From Lodderomyces elongisporus (taxonomy: Eukaryota > Ascomycota > Pichiomycetes > Serinales > Debaryomycetaceae): a DNA stretch of 64,000 bases. Positions 41,743 to 51,725 of this stretch are shown one piece after another. Each line of letters begins with the position of its first letter. Positions within the stretch are counted from its first letter, which is position 1. The translations under genes and the position numbers were made by a program. The notes below the pieces were generated by a model. That model saw nothing but the letters and a program-made list of their open reading frames with translations, did not search any database and had not been told where the DNA came from. The DNA lies in contig NC_083674.1 of the NCBI RefSeq assembly GCF_030384665.1, forward strand, positions 62,001 to 126,000. The letters are read 5' to 3'.

Positions 41743-41748
41743 ACGCGT
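41743..41748. promoter_or_regulatory. MCB element (ACGCGT) next to the Whi5/Nrm1-like ATG
   Basis: ACGCGT lies 5 bp before the ATG at 41754. MCB boxes bind MBF, and NRM1-type genes are themselves MBF targets in yeasts, so the site fits the proposed identity. Its position so close to the ATG, possibly inside the transcript, is unusual. Confidence 0.5.
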
Positions 41749-41753
41749 TTATA

Positions 41754-43412
41754 ATGGCAATTGCAACCAACAGAGTAGCTTTATCGACAATCAGAGACAC
41801 TCAATTGAACTCCTCAACCCCATTAACAGACAAGTACAAAAGAGTATCCCTCAAACGAAACAATGATATCAACAAGCTAATATCCTTGACACCAAGCAAG
41901 TTTAAGAAACGGACACCAGACCTCATTACACGTTCTTTTTCCATTGAGAAATCCGGTACTTACTATGCCAAAACAGCATCGCAACAACAGCATCAACAGC
42001 AACAACCTTTGAGGTCTGTGAGCTTCAACTTTAATACCCAGCCCTTCAATACTCCACTCGACCAATCACCCTCATGGAGAACAAAGTCATCAACATCAAC
42101 ATCAACAACAACAACAACAACGACAACACAATCTGCATTTAAAAACAATACCGCTGGATTGGCTGCTACAAAGTTAAAATTGAAATTACAGTTTGCCCTC
42201 CATAAAGTCAAACAAAGAGGAACCAGTAAATACTCCTCTTCTACTTTATCTTACACAGCCAAGAAGCCATTGGAGATTGATACTCTCCGGCTGAGAGTCT
42301 CAAAGACAATCACAAGCCCATTGTCTTCACGCAAATCCACTCCAAACGCGTCACCATTTTTTGATCCTTCCTACATCCAAATGGATGCCCTCGCATCATT
42401 ACCAACTCCACCCGAACCACATCACCAACAACAACCACAACAAAAACCACAACAAAAGCAACAACAACAACAGCAATCATTATTGCACAACTACTACACT
42501 AGGTCAGTCAACGTCAATTTGCAAAGTGTAAATAAAAACCAAAGCGCGACAACATCCTTGTCCAAGGTAGCCACAAACAAAACAAAGAAAAGAAACCAAA
42601 GACTAAGATTATTCCAAATTAAAAAGAACAGCATCTACTATACAGAAAACAAAAAGAAATTACCATTAATCTCTGAAACAAAATCAAGGGACAATGAGCT
42701 AAACAACAAATCAACAGTCTCTCTGGAAAATTTGCAATTGTTTTGTCGGCAATCATTCTTGGAATCACAAAACACCAGGCCAATAAAAATAGAAGAGATA
42801 AAGCAGAATGAGACAACCAAGTCAAAAGAGCCTACACCACTAATCCGCGAGACCAACATTCTCCCTTCTATAAACTTGTACGGCAGCTCCTCTTCTTCTG
42901 CATCATCGCATTTTTATTCAAACAAAAATACACTTGAATTACCGCCTATCAGCAAGATTTTGAAAACCCCCTTAAAACGCGCCAATTTTGCCAAATCATT
43001 CAGGTTCCAACAATCATTTGACAATGCTGCACCAGCAGTCATTGCTTCCAGGACACCCACTGTGGCAGACGACACAACAATCGAAGAGGATAACGATATG
43101 ACATTGATACAAAACTCAACTATATACAATTCCACCATTGATCAACAAGAAAATACCACAATCAACCAAACAAAAGATGGCGATGAAACTAAAGTCGTTA
43201 ATGACGACGACGACGACGATGATGATGATATTGAAACAAAAAAAGCAAAAAAAGAAAAAGATGGTGACGCTAGAGAGGATCGAGAGGATCAAGAGAACGA
43301 TGAGTACAAGCCATCTGTTTTAACCTCCTCGCCTTTCAACAACCACCTTGGAACTCCAAATAGCTTTAGTGTTGCAAAGTCTTTATTACAACTTGGGGGC
43401 CACAGAATGTAA
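41754..43412 (+). CDS. Whi5/Nrm1-family G1/S transcription repressor (candidate)
   Basis: This 552-aa protein is mostly disordered and basic, rich in Ser, Thr, Gln and Asn. The key match is the segment KLKLKLQFALHKVKQRG (about residues 140-156), which fits the short GTB-type motif of Whi5/Nrm1 proteins (xLxLxLAxxKVK) that binds SBF/MBF. Several SP/TP sites (TPSKF, SPSWR, SPLSSRK, TPLKR) suit control by Cdc28-G1 cyclin. A run of nine Asp and a Lys-rich block lie near the C-terminus, which ends GTPNSFSVAKSLLQLGGHRM. Family assignment rests on one short motif, so Whi5 and Nrm1 cannot be told apart. An MCB at its start favours Nrm1. It is convergent with ERG2. Confidence 0.6.
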   Translation: MAIATNRVALSTIRDTQLNSSTPLTDKYKRVSLKRNNDINKLISLTPSKFKKRTPDLITRSFSIEKSGTYYAKTASQQQHQQQQPLRSVSFNFNTQPFNTPLDQSPSWRTKSSTSTSTTTTTTTTQSAFKNNTAGLAATKLKLKLQFALHKVKQRGTSKYSSSTLSYTAKKPLEIDTLRLRVSKTITSPLSSRKSTPNASPFFDPSYIQMDALASLPTPPEPHHQQQPQQKPQQKQQQQQQSLLHNYYTRSVNVNLQSVNKNQSATTSLSKVATNKTKKRNQRLRLFQIKKNSIYYTENKKKLPLISETKSRDNELNNKSTVSLENLQLFCRQSFLESQNTRPIKIEEIKQNETTKSKEPTPLIRETNILPSINLYGSSSSSASSHFYSNKNTLELPPISKILKTPLKRANFAKSFRFQQSFDNAAPAVIASRTPTVADDTTIEEDNDMTLIQNSTIYNSTIDQQENTTINQTKDGDETKVVNDDDDDDDDDIETKKAKKEKDGDAREDREDQENDEYKPSVLTSSPFNNHLGTPNSFSVAKSLLQLGGHRM

Positions 43413-43805
43413 GCATTTGAACAAAGAATTTTACATTGGGGAAAGACAATGAAATGAAAAGAAAGATGAAAAAAGAAAAAAGAAATCACTAAAAAGACTT
43501 GAATGAATTAAAAAGATTCAAAAAGATAGAAAGCTGTACTGTCGTTCAGTAGTTTTAATTAGTTAAAAGTTTTAATAATTTGTATTGTATAATTAATTAT
43601 ATTTTTATTTTATAAACCTAAAAAACATGGGATTTAAAAAATGCTATAGAACACCTCTCTTTCTTTTTCGTTTTAATTTTAATTTTCTCTTTCTTTTTTT
43701 CATTTGTTTTCTTTATAATCGTTTTTCTTTTCTCTGACATTCAGTCATGTGCCCAATATATCCCCACTCTCTGTTCTCTTGACATCATTTAATCATTGTT
43801 ATACT
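43413..43805. other. Intergenic, converging 3' ends
   Basis: Shared 3' region of the Whi5/Nrm1-like gene and ERG2, with TTAATTAA-like and T-rich stretches suited to 3' end formation. No gene seen. Confidence 0.5.
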
Positions 43806-44453
43806 TTAAAATTTGCCGTTGAGCAAATTCTTAACCATATCCTTGGCAGTGTAATACGAGGTTAAATAAAATGTATGGAAATCCAATGTTGAGCTCAATG
43901 TGTCCAAGAGTCCAAAGGGTAACATTGCAGGAATCCAGCCTTGAGCTAACTCTAAAGCAAAACTCTCACCAGGCATCATGTATTGTTTCACATGCCCCTT
44001 GGGCAAATGATGTTGATCACCTGGCTTATAAACCTCGGGCTCCAATTTCCCAGGGTACGCAGCTCTTTGTTCACCAGTCAAAATAGTAAAATAGTCATCG
44101 GCAAAATGCACACCAGTATGACCTTCAGTTCCAACAGAAGTACCAAAAAAGATCAAGTATTCGGAAATTGACGCGTGCAAAATAGTCATTTGGCCCATTG
44201 CACCACCAGCATTATTGTAGAACCAGTGTTCGAAATTCAAATCATTGATAAGACCAGGGTATGCCTGCTGTAACTTCGGCGTGAGATCAATCATGATCGC
44301 AGTGGCATTTCCCTCGGGGTGATCTTGAAGAACTTCTTGTACGAGATTTTGAAGAACCACTTTGTCAAACTTGTAGTTTGTAGGAAGCCAAGTATTAAAA
44401 AGGTGATTGAAAATGTACCAGATCACTGGTAGACTAAGTAAAACGAGTCTCAT
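43806..44453 (-). CDS. ERG2: C-8 sterol isomerase (ergosterol synthesis)
   Basis: This 215-aa protein matches Erg2 in length and order: an N-terminal membrane segment, [22 protein letters not shown], then [24 protein letters not shown] with the conserved acidic residues of the isomerase site. [21 protein letters not shown] segment and a C-terminal [12 protein letters not shown] follow. The fold is shared with the sigma-1 receptor. Erg2 moves the C8=C9 double bond of fecosterol to C7, in the ER; it is a target of morpholine antifungals. It is divergent from ALG13, and the spacer has two sterol-response elements on opposite strands. Confidence 0.97.
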   Translation of the reverse strand: MRLVLLSLPVIWYIFNHLFNTWLPTNYKFDKVVLQNLVQEVLQDHPEGNATAIMIDLTPKLQQAYPGLINDLNFEHWFYNNAGGAMGQMTILHASISEYLIFFGTSVGTEGHTGVHFADDYFTILTGEQRAAYPGKLEPEVYKPGDQHHLPKGHVKQYMMPGESFALELAQGWIPAMLPFGLLDTLSSTLDFHTFYLTSYYTAKDMVKNLLNGKF

Positions 44454-44899
44454 GATAGTTCGAAAATAATTAAAACAATCTCGTTATAGTATAATTGTTG
44501 GTCCTTTATGATATTCTTTTAGTTGCAACTTCTTTTTCTTTTTGTTTTTTTTATATATATTTAAAACGATTATTCTCGTCCTCTTTCTAAATGTGCCTCA
44601 AGGTTTAGATTTAGTGAAAAATTCACGTCGTATAAAATTTGTTTGTTTGTCTTCTCGAACGAGTACCCATTTCTGTTTTTGCATGTCCTCCGCCGCACAG
44701 ACACACAGACATACAGACATACAGACATACACAGAGATATACACCTCGAGGTATACTGATATTATACGACAGATACGACGCGCTAGGCTCTCGCCAACCA
44801 ACACGTTAACGCACTAATAACTTGCAACCACATGCTTTTTACTACAAAATTGCAACAACACACTAACATAATTGCACATCGGAGTCTTTGGTTTTCTTA
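44454..44899. promoter_or_regulatory. Divergent ERG2-ALG13 promoter with two sterol-response elements
   Basis: TCGTATA occurs at 44628-44634, and its reverse complement TATACGA at 44763-44769. This is the SRE core bound by Upc2 in ERG promoters. They lie about 175 and 310 bp upstream of the ERG2 ATG. The spacer also has ACAGACATAC repeats near 44700-44730. No gene seen. Confidence 0.6.
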
Positions 44900-45517
44900 A
44901 TGTCAACTGTTTTAGTATGCACAGGTGCAACAGTCACATTCAAATCGTTAATTGACCAAATCTTATCAGTGTCATTTGTTCAAAACTTGATCAATACTGG
45001 AGTCACTAAGCTAATTGTTCAATATGGGAATGAAATAAAAGGAAACAAACACATTAGCCAACTCTTTTTTGAATCAACTATTAAAAAAAATCAGCTTGTT
45101 GAGCATTTAAATTTGGAAATATGCACATGTAACGATAATAAGCAATGCATCACTTTCACATCATCCAACTTTAAGATTGAATGTTTCCCATTCTCGCCAC
45201 AGATTGATCAATACATTGCTCAATCAGATGTAGTAATCTCACATGCAGGGACGGGATCTATAATTGATGTGCTCCATCAGCACAAAAAATTGATAGTGGT
45301 GGTAAATCAAAGCTTGATGGACAACCATCAAGAGGAGATTGCAAACGAATTTGTCAAAAATGGTTATTGTCTTTGTGCCAAATGCCGGGACTTGTGCAGT
45401 GACGAATTTGTCAAAAGTTTGAAACTGTTGTTGAAGGAAGAGGCCAAGCTAAAACATTTGAAAGAGAATGATGGACGTACTTTGGAGTCTATAATTTGCG
45501 AGGAATTAACAGGTTAG
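44900..45517 (+). CDS. ALG13: Alg13, catalytic subunit of UDP-GlcNAc transferase
   Basis: The frame extends back to a TTG at 44888, but the first ATG is at 44900, giving 205 aa. It is a single GT28-type C-terminal half of a GT-B glycosyltransferase. It opens with TVLVCTGATVTFKSLID, and the UDP-binding segment SDVVISHAGTGSIIDVL is followed by LIVVVNQSLMDNHQEE. Alg13 is soluble and joins membrane-bound Alg14 on the cytosolic face of the ER to add the second GlcNAc of the lipid-linked oligosaccharide. The length (about 200 aa) fits fungal Alg13. It is divergent from ERG2. Confidence 0.95.
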   Translation: MSTVLVCTGATVTFKSLIDQILSVSFVQNLINTGVTKLIVQYGNEIKGNKHISQLFFESTIKKNQLVEHLNLEICTCNDNKQCITFTSSNFKIECFPFSPQIDQYIAQSDVVISHAGTGSIIDVLHQHKKLIVVVNQSLMDNHQEEIANEFVKNGYCLCAKCRDLCSDEFVKSLKLLLKEEAKLKHLKENDGRTLESIICEELTG

Positions 45518-46387
45518 ATGAATTTTACAATTTAGAAAACCACATTGACTTTCCAAATAAACTTATGAACGAATAGGCTACGAAAATGCAATCTATAACT
45601 CTCCCCACCACCCCCCCTCGCCCCAAGAAAAAAAACGAATAAAACAAATCGAGAGGAAGACAGAGACTCGAATAAGTTACGTGGTAATTGTGGATCATAG
45701 CCAATTGTACCTTGTATTCTTAATTCGTTGGTTTTTTTTTTTTTTGAAAAACTCATTTGACTAGCTTTCTTATTTCAATATTTCAGAGCTACGAGAATTG
45801 AGGAAAGATTCAATACTACTTTAAATTAGACAGGGTAAGTAGTTGAGGTGTGGCTATTGCACGAAGGTTTGCAACAACATTAAGTGCTAATTGCAATGTT
45901 GAGTGAAATACCTTAGTATACTATTTCACAACCTGCCATTCAAAGATGCTTTAGTTGCAATTCTAATTTTGTATATTCCTTTCTTTCCTCCTGAAGGTGT
46001 GTTTTTTTTTTCTTTTTATTGAAAAATTTTCATTCATCCATCTCTTGATTTATTCATTTATCTATTTATCTAACTTTTTTGAGCTGTTTCTTTGTTGAGA
46101 TTTTAGGTTTCTGATCTCTTTTGGTCTCTTTTGGTCTCTTTTTCCAGTACAGGGTTTCACTACGGTATATATATTTGCACGCACCACCTTGAATCGGTTA
46201 AAGGTCGTGCATTTTACTCAAACATGAGTTACATGAAAAATTTCGATAACGACTAGAGACTAAACAAGAAGGACCATTGACATTTGCAACCAACTTTAGA
46301 GGTCGTTATCAAAGCAATAACAACTACAGCAACAACGACTAAAAGTGGAATCTCAAAAAAGAACTACATCGTTTTTCATTTATCACA
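45518..46387. other. Intergenic ALG13 to bL35m gene
   Basis: No gene seen. It contains a C-rich stretch near 45602-45625, T-rich tracts, and a GGTCTCTTTT repeat near 46113-46145. Confidence 0.5.
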
Positions 46388-46666
46388 ATGCTTAATTTTA
46401 TTCTGGGGATCTCGTCACGTCTTCCTGCTCTCACAAAGAACTTCAACAACTTTACACCAGTGAGGTTTAAATACGGAATGAAGTCAAGAGGTGCATTGTC
46501 AAATAGAATCATAAGAACTTCGTCAGGAGGGTTGGTAAGGAAAAAGTGTGGAACTAACCATGGTAATGGTAGGTTTTGCGTCTCTTCACTCAAACATTTG
46601 AGAAAAGTGGTGCCCATCACTCAGAAAACATATTTGAAGAAATACTTGCAAGCTGTGAAAGCATGA
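46388..46666 (+). CDS. MRP35: Mitochondrial ribosomal protein bL35m (probable)
   Basis: This 92-aa basic protein has a short N-terminal presequence-like region (residues 1-28). A core follows that fits bacterial L35: YGMKSRGALSNRIIRTSSGGLVRKK, then a GTNHGNGRF segment and a Lys-rich end. This matches the L35 pattern K-x-K-(T/S)-x-x-(G)-A-x-x-R-(x)-T-x-S-G...H. S. cerevisiae YNL122C (MRP35) is the counterpart. It is predicted to be in the large mitochondrial ribosomal subunit. It is convergent with NMA111. The match is clear in outline but short. Confidence 0.75.
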   Translation: MLNFILGISSRLPALTKNFNNFTPVRFKYGMKSRGALSNRIIRTSSGGLVRKKCGTNHGNGRFCVSSLKHLRKVVPITQKTYLKKYLQAVKA

Positions 46667-47032
46667 TGCGCTAGGGATGTGAAGCCATAATAAGCGATAA
46701 TAAGCCATAATAAACCACAATGAGCTAAAAATATAGATGAATAGTATATTGATAATAGAGAGAAAAACCATCGAGGAAGAAAGGGTAAAGTGAAGAGAAT
46801 CCATGATCAATAGCTCTGGCAAAGTGAGCTAAATAAACGAAAAAAAAAAACAGCAAAAGCTAAAGCAAAAGAAAAAGCAAAAGCAAAAGCAAAACAGAGT
46901 GATATGATCGATGGAACAAATTCTAGTTTTGGAGGTTTTTACCACAAGTTTGTCCATGTAAATAATGTATATTAAATCGAATGCAAAATATAAAGACACA
47001 CAAATTTATAACTTTCTATTAACTGATCTGTA
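46667..47032. other. Intergenic, converging 3' ends
   Basis: Shared 3' region with ATAAGC(C/G)ATAATAA repeats near 46688-46715 and AAAGCA repeats near 46855-46900. No gene seen. Confidence 0.5.
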
Positions 47033-49972
47033 CTATTCATTGATCTTTTCAGTATTCCATTTTCCAGAAACAGCATCTCTCTTTAACGTCGTTGTGGGGA
47101 AATAATGATAATCAGTTTTTAGTGAAATAGCAGCCGGAATGTTATCAAAAGAAACCAACCTAAGTTTCACATAAGTTTTGTCTGGAATCAGTTTCACAAC
47201 TTGTATAAAGCTATCAAGGTCCTTCGTCTCTTGATCATTAACATGTGTAATGAAACTTATAGGGACGATTCCATATTGATGAGCAGGGCCACATGAGCTT
47301 TTGTCAACAATGTACACTTCTGAAGGAATCTTTGTCATCAATTGACGAACTCCATAATGTGGCTTTTGAAGTAAAGCACCGGACCAGGAAACAACATGCG
47401 ATGTCTCCATCGATGTGGTATCTATGGTCGGCACCTCAAGGGTCATCTCTTGTTTTTGGCGAATAATATTAAAAGTTAAACTTGTTTCATCGTACATGCT
47501 AGCAAAATCACGCATATTCTTAACTAGCTTGCCATTAACCGAGAGCACAATATCTCCAACTTTTAATGGACTTGGTTTGGCTTCAAATGTTGGCGCCGAG
47601 ACTCTATCTACTGATAAAAACTTGATCAGATCTTGCGCTTCGTCTTCGAATCGTTTGATCCATGTTTGGGGCACGCCTCTAGTTCTTCCTTGCAAAACAG
47701 TTAAAGAAGCAAACTCTGCGTCAAGCATTCTCAAACTTTTGGGTATATGGTTTGCCTGCAAAGATTTTAGTATGCTCAACACGTCAGTCACGTCTAATCC
47801 CATTTTAAAGGACAGTTCGTTAGATTCACCCAAATAAGATAACCAAAATGCACGCAATGTGCCATCATTATCGACCAATACACCAGTATTACACTCATGT
47901 GTAAGCTTGCTGTCAAGAAGAATGCACTCCAAATTGGTTCCACGATACCGTGGCGCAATGCTGTTTGCAGTCACATTGAGTGAAGAGATCGAGCTGACTT
48001 TAACGTCATCAGTAACAACTCTTAGATTGTAATTGTATCCAATAAAGAACAAGTCATCTCCACGCTTCAATGGTGTTTCGGAGAATTTGGGCGATTGCAC
48101 ATCTGCCAACACCAACTTTGGATCGTATTTGATGATGGCATAATTGAGGTGCGGATGAAGAAACACAACTTCACCAGCAACATCAATCGATTCAGCAAAC
48201 ACAACAAAGATGTCACACATGTAGTGAGGCACATAACGCCTTGAGACCAAGACGTACCCATTTGTCGAGTCAACAACCACACCGTAACCTATATCCTTTT
48301 TGAATGGATGCGAGTCGACGCCACTAGGACATAATGTGCGCACTTGCACAAATGACCTAACCAACTTCGAACACTCGGCCCTGCTAGGATCACTAAATGG
48401 AATATCAACGTATTTGGCATTTTGAGGCACCAATGCAGCCGGTGGTAAAGCCTCTTTTTGAAGTGTGGTAAAGTCCCATAAACCAGTGGTATCATTTCGC
48501 ACAGCCAACTTGAAGGAAGTATACCAGTGTCTATCTATGTATATTGTTTGCACATACTCAGCATGCATATCGGAAACATGGCGATACACCACGGGAACCC
48601 TTGAACAATCGGGAAGTTGTTTCATAACTTCAACAAACTCGTCTAAATTGGCCACTGGTTTATCATCTACTGTTTCCACAATAAATCCCAAGGTATCTTG
48701 ATTGGAAAATTCAAACGAGCCTGAACCATCACAAACGTAAAGACCACGAACAGGCAAACAATAACAGCGTGCAACTTGATACGAGAGATTGTTGAAAGAG
48801 GCACCTGCAACATGCACAAACCTGTCAGGAGTAATAGCATGCAAATTGCCGATCTTGATCATCTGCTTAATTTCGCGTCCGCTCCTTTGGAACACAAACT
48901 CCAATTCTTTGCCAACATTTTCATCTAAAATCTCGTCAACTCTAACAAATGTCGATATGTATTCGCCCTGGATCGAGATCAATGTATCACCTTCTTTTAT
49001 GAGACCATCTGCAGGTCCTTCGGGAAGCACAAGCTCGGCTACTAGCATACCAATCTTGTCTGGAAACATTTTGCGTGCCTCTGCTTCAGCCTCGGCAGTA
49101 AATCCGAGTCTTGCACATTCATCAAAAGGTTTGAGTTGCCATTCAACTTGAATGTCTCCTCTTGTAATGGGTAAACCCTTTTGTATGCATTGTAGTGCTC
49201 GCTTGGGTCTACTCACAGGCAAAAAGAAATCAGTTGAGGCTTCAGTCGAACCACCAGCTTGTAAAGCAACACACTTGCCATCTTCATTCACCACTGGCGA
49301 ACCTGAAGAACCACCTGTTGCCGAGGCTGCTGCTTGTATATATTCTGTGTTGAAATCATTATATGTCAACGCACCATAATCAGGAGCATTCCTATCGATT
49401 CTGGAGATGATACCTGCCAAAATAGACAATTTTTCACCATTATCATTACCCACAACTCTAATTTCGGTACCAATCTTTGCCAAGCTTGGGTCCAAGTCCA
49501 ACTGTGTGAGTTTTAAATACTTGACATCCTTTGTGTCAAACTGCAAAAAACCAAAATCGTGAACAGGGTCCCTATAAATTGGTTTGACATCTACTGATTC
49601 ATGATTATCAAACACAACATATCCAGTAAATGGTCCTGGACCAACCACGTGTCTATTAGTAAGAATTAATCCTCTTTCTGCATCAACCACAAAACCTGTT
49701 GCTTCACTTACTAATGCAGTCTCCGTGTCAAAAGCTGCCACATGAGAAAACTGAATAGAGACAACCGAGTTGACCACTTTTCTGATCGTGCTTTGCCATT
49801 TATCGCTGTTTGAATGTGCTATATCAAAGACAGGTGACGTCTGCGATGATGGTAGAAGTTCTTCGTCTGAGCTGGAGTAATACTCATCTTGATAATCTTG
49901 TTGTTCTTGATTTAGTTCTGTTCTCGGCTTTTTAGCCTCGCCATTCAAATGAGACTCTCCATTTCTCTTCAT
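47033..49972 (-). CDS. NMA111: Nma111, nuclear HtrA-like serine protease
   Basis: This 979-aa protein is a tandem HtrA of the Nma111/Ynm3 type. The N-terminus has a basic KKPR (14-17) suited to nuclear import. The first protease unit carries the triad His108 (TNRHVVG), Asp139 (PVHDFGF) and Ser223 (TGGSSGSPV). PDZ-like segments follow. A second, degenerate protease-like unit lacks a clear triad, and a further PDZ domain ends the protein. In yeast it degrades the apoptosis inhibitor Bir1 and responds to heat stress. Length agrees with fungal members (about 980-1000 aa). It is convergent with the bL35m gene. Confidence 0.96.
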   Translation of the reverse strand: MKRNGESHLNGEAKKPRTELNQEQQDYQDEYYSSSDEELLPSSQTSPVFDIAHSNSDKWQSTIRKVVNSVVSIQFSHVAAFDTETALVSEATGFVVDAERGLILTNRHVVGPGPFTGYVVFDNHESVDVKPIYRDPVHDFGFLQFDTKDVKYLKLTQLDLDPSLAKIGTEIRVVGNDNGEKLSILAGIISRIDRNAPDYGALTYNDFNTEYIQAAASATGGSSGSPVVNEDGKCVALQAGGSTEASTDFFLPVSRPKRALQCIQKGLPITRGDIQVEWQLKPFDECARLGFTAEAEAEARKMFPDKIGMLVAELVLPEGPADGLIKEGDTLISIQGEYISTFVRVDEILDENVGKELEFVFQRSGREIKQMIKIGNLHAITPDRFVHVAGASFNNLSYQVARCYCLPVRGLYVCDGSGSFEFSNQDTLGFIVETVDDKPVANLDEFVEVMKQLPDCSRVPVVYRHVSDMHAEYVQTIYIDRHWYTSFKLAVRNDTTGLWDFTTLQKEALPPAALVPQNAKYVDIPFSDPSRAECSKLVRSFVQVRTLCPSGVDSHPFKKDIGYGVVVDSTNGYVLVSRRYVPHYMCDIFVVFAESIDVAGEVVFLHPHLNYAIIKYDPKLVLADVQSPKFSETPLKRGDDLFFIGYNYNLRVVTDDVKVSSISSLNVTANSIAPRYRGTNLECILLDSKLTHECNTGVLVDNDGTLRAFWLSYLGESNELSFKMGLDVTDVLSILKSLQANHIPKSLRMLDAEFASLTVLQGRTRGVPQTWIKRFEDEAQDLIKFLSVDRVSAPTFEAKPSPLKVGDIVLSVNGKLVKNMRDFASMYDETSLTFNIIRQKQEMTLEVPTIDTTSMETSHVVSWSGALLQKPHYGVRQLMTKIPSEVYIVDKSSCGPAHQYGIVPISFITHVNDQETKDLDSFIQVVKLIPDKTYVKLRLVSFDNIPAAISLKTDYHYFPTTTLKRDAVSGKWNTEKINE

Positions 49973-50423
49973 TTGTAGGGTTGATCAAATAAAAAGTTTA
50001 CTTGTATGTAAGTATATAATTCTAAATTGATTGTTACAAGGTTGGAAAAATGTAAAACTCTTTTTAATTTAAGATGAACAAAAGAAAAAAAACGGTGTAT
50101 GCATTACATATTTTTTCACTCTATTTTTTTTTTACTTTATTTTTTACTTTATTTTTTATTTTATTTTTTATTTATTTTTCCTGCACTGTTTGTGACATAT
50201 TTTTAGCTCGTAAGATGGATTACCGAATCTAGGACAAAATTACAAAAAAAATACATAAACTTTGGTGGAAACCTACAGGGTGTTCATTGGCGAAAAACGC
50301 TGTTGAGGTAACTTGCGTGGCTGAGACCAAGGCACTTGGTGTGATAAGAGAGGGCACCTGTTTACTCTATTAGGATGTATTGATAATCAAAGAATTTAAA
50401 TTAGCTTGCATACGCGAATAAAT
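49973..50423. other. Intergenic NMA111 to ORC6
   Basis: NMA111 promoter and ORC6 3' region. It holds T-rich TTTTTTACTTTATTTTT repeats near 50130-50180. No gene seen. Confidence 0.5.
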
Positions 50424-51725
50424 TTACAGTTCTTGTCCCAGCTGCTCTCGTCCTTTTATAAGTAGTTGGGAGGTGTTGTCAGTCCACCTTTGATAATATT
50501 CGTTTTGATGCTCTGACTGATATAAAAACTCTCCATGGATCATTGAACCTAGTCGCTCCATCAAATTCCAGCCTCTGCCAACGCGAGCAGTATACTCCCT
50601 TCGCTGCTGATCTTCTTCAGCTGTCTCATTTACATATACATATTGTTTTTCAATATCCTGTACCCAGGATTCATCCTTAATCCATTCTTCGACTAAGGTG
50701 CACCACGATTGCAATGATGACTTCAGTAGACCTCCCTTTTGGTACTGTAACAAAAGTGTCATAAACTCTGCCTTTGCGCCAATTTTGTTTGCAAGGAGTT
50801 GATGATTGATTCTTGTGTATGCAGTGTAAACAATACCACAGGCGAGTGACCAATCTGTCTTTTTAACAAACTTGTGCTTGTGAAAGTAAAAAGTTGATAG
50901 CATACGCACAGTGAATGGTGCTGGTACATAGAATGTGTTGCAGAATGTGATAAAATCTGTAATCAGCACAGTCTTGAAATCATACCTGTATTTCCTCTTT
51001 GCTGGTGATTCCAAAGAAGATTGCTTTTGTCGTTTAGATGGAGAACCAAATTCTGATTGGTTGTCATGCATAATCTTACTTGGTGAAGTGGTTGATGTAG
51101 AATTGGTTTCTTGTAGTTCATCATTCCGAGTGACAAATGGAGACTTTATACTACTTCGAAGGGGTGAAAAAGGTTGGATTCCTTCACCTGTAGCACTTGT
51201 TGCACCTGTTGCATTTGTTGTATTTGTTGCATCGTTGTTGTTTGTGTTTTTTCCATTCTTTTCGTCATTCTCATCACTCTCGTACTCATCAGCTGCCTGA
51301 CGTAGTCTTTTCAATGGAGATGATGTTTGTTTAGCTTTAGTCTTGGTTGGCGTACTAGGAGCACCTGCAAGCATCGGCAGTGTTCTCAAGGGCTTTTTAG
51401 GACTACTGTTTGGTGTACTTGCCGCTGATAATTGGTTGATGAAATCTCTGAAATCGTCCAATAATTTTGCAGCTACTTGCGGCTGGATGGGGATTCTAGT
51501 GATGTCTGGAGCCGGCAAGTCAAATAGTGATTGGTATTTTTCAGCAATAACATAAGTACACAAGTGGTATCGTCCAATCTCTGAGTTATTGGGTAGTACA
51601 GCATGTTTTCTTAAACTTAGATGATACATGGAGTCGACATAGCTCGCGAGTTTAGAGATTTTGGGTCCTCCTTCATAACCGGGTATGATATCTTTCAAGG
51701 CTTGGGTGATTTGTTGTTTCAGCAT
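50424..51725 (-). CDS. ORC6: Origin recognition complex subunit 6
   Basis: This 433-aa protein has N- and C-terminal helical (TFIIB-like) domains joined by a disordered linker. The linker is packed with CDK sites: SPKK, SPLKR, SPLR, SPSK, SPSKR and SPAKR. This is the hallmark of yeast Orc6, which Cdc28-Clb phosphorylates to prevent relicensing. The C-terminal domain includes a segment FCNTFYVPAPFTVRMLSTFYFHK and later WIKDESWVQDIE. Orc6 links ORC to Cdt1 and Mcm2-7 loading. The second codon is CTG, so with CTG-Ser translation the protein starts Met-Ser. It is divergent from the NDUFS4 gene. Confidence 0.92.
   Translation of the reverse strand: MLKQQITQALKDIIPGYEGGPKISKLASYVDSMYHLSLRKHAVLPNNSEIGRYHLCTYVIAEKYQSLFDLPAPDITRIPIQPQVAAKLLDDFRDFINQLSAASTPNSSPKKPLRTLPMLAGAPSTPTKTKAKQTSSPLKRLRQAADEYESDENDEKNGKNTNNNDATNTTNATGATSATGEGIQPFSPLRSSIKSPFVTRNDELQETNSTSTTSPSKIMHDNQSEFGSPSKRQKQSSLESPAKRKYRYDFKTVLITDFITFCNTFYVPAPFTVRMLSTFYFHKHKFVKKTDWSLACGIVYTAYTRINHQLLANKIGAKAEFMTLLLQYQKGGLLKSSLQSWCTLVEEWIKDESWVQDIEKQYVYVNETAEEDQQRREYTARVGRGWNLMERLGSMIHGEFLYQSEHQNEYYQRWTDNTSQLLIKGREQLGQEL

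Larger units (their letters stand above)
38869..41753. other. Divergent spacer ATG3 to Whi5/Nrm1-like gene (2.9 kb)
   Basis: No gene is seen. The spacer contains two CACGTG sites (about 39259 and 39757), each near an AGCGTGATCT or CTAGGTCCAGG motif. It also has GTCCAGAGA x3 (39962-39992), a TTTTG-rich run near 40396-40480, CT and TA dinucleotide runs near 40845-40890, and CAC-rich repeats near 41610-41650. An MCB element is at its right end. Confidence 0.5.
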
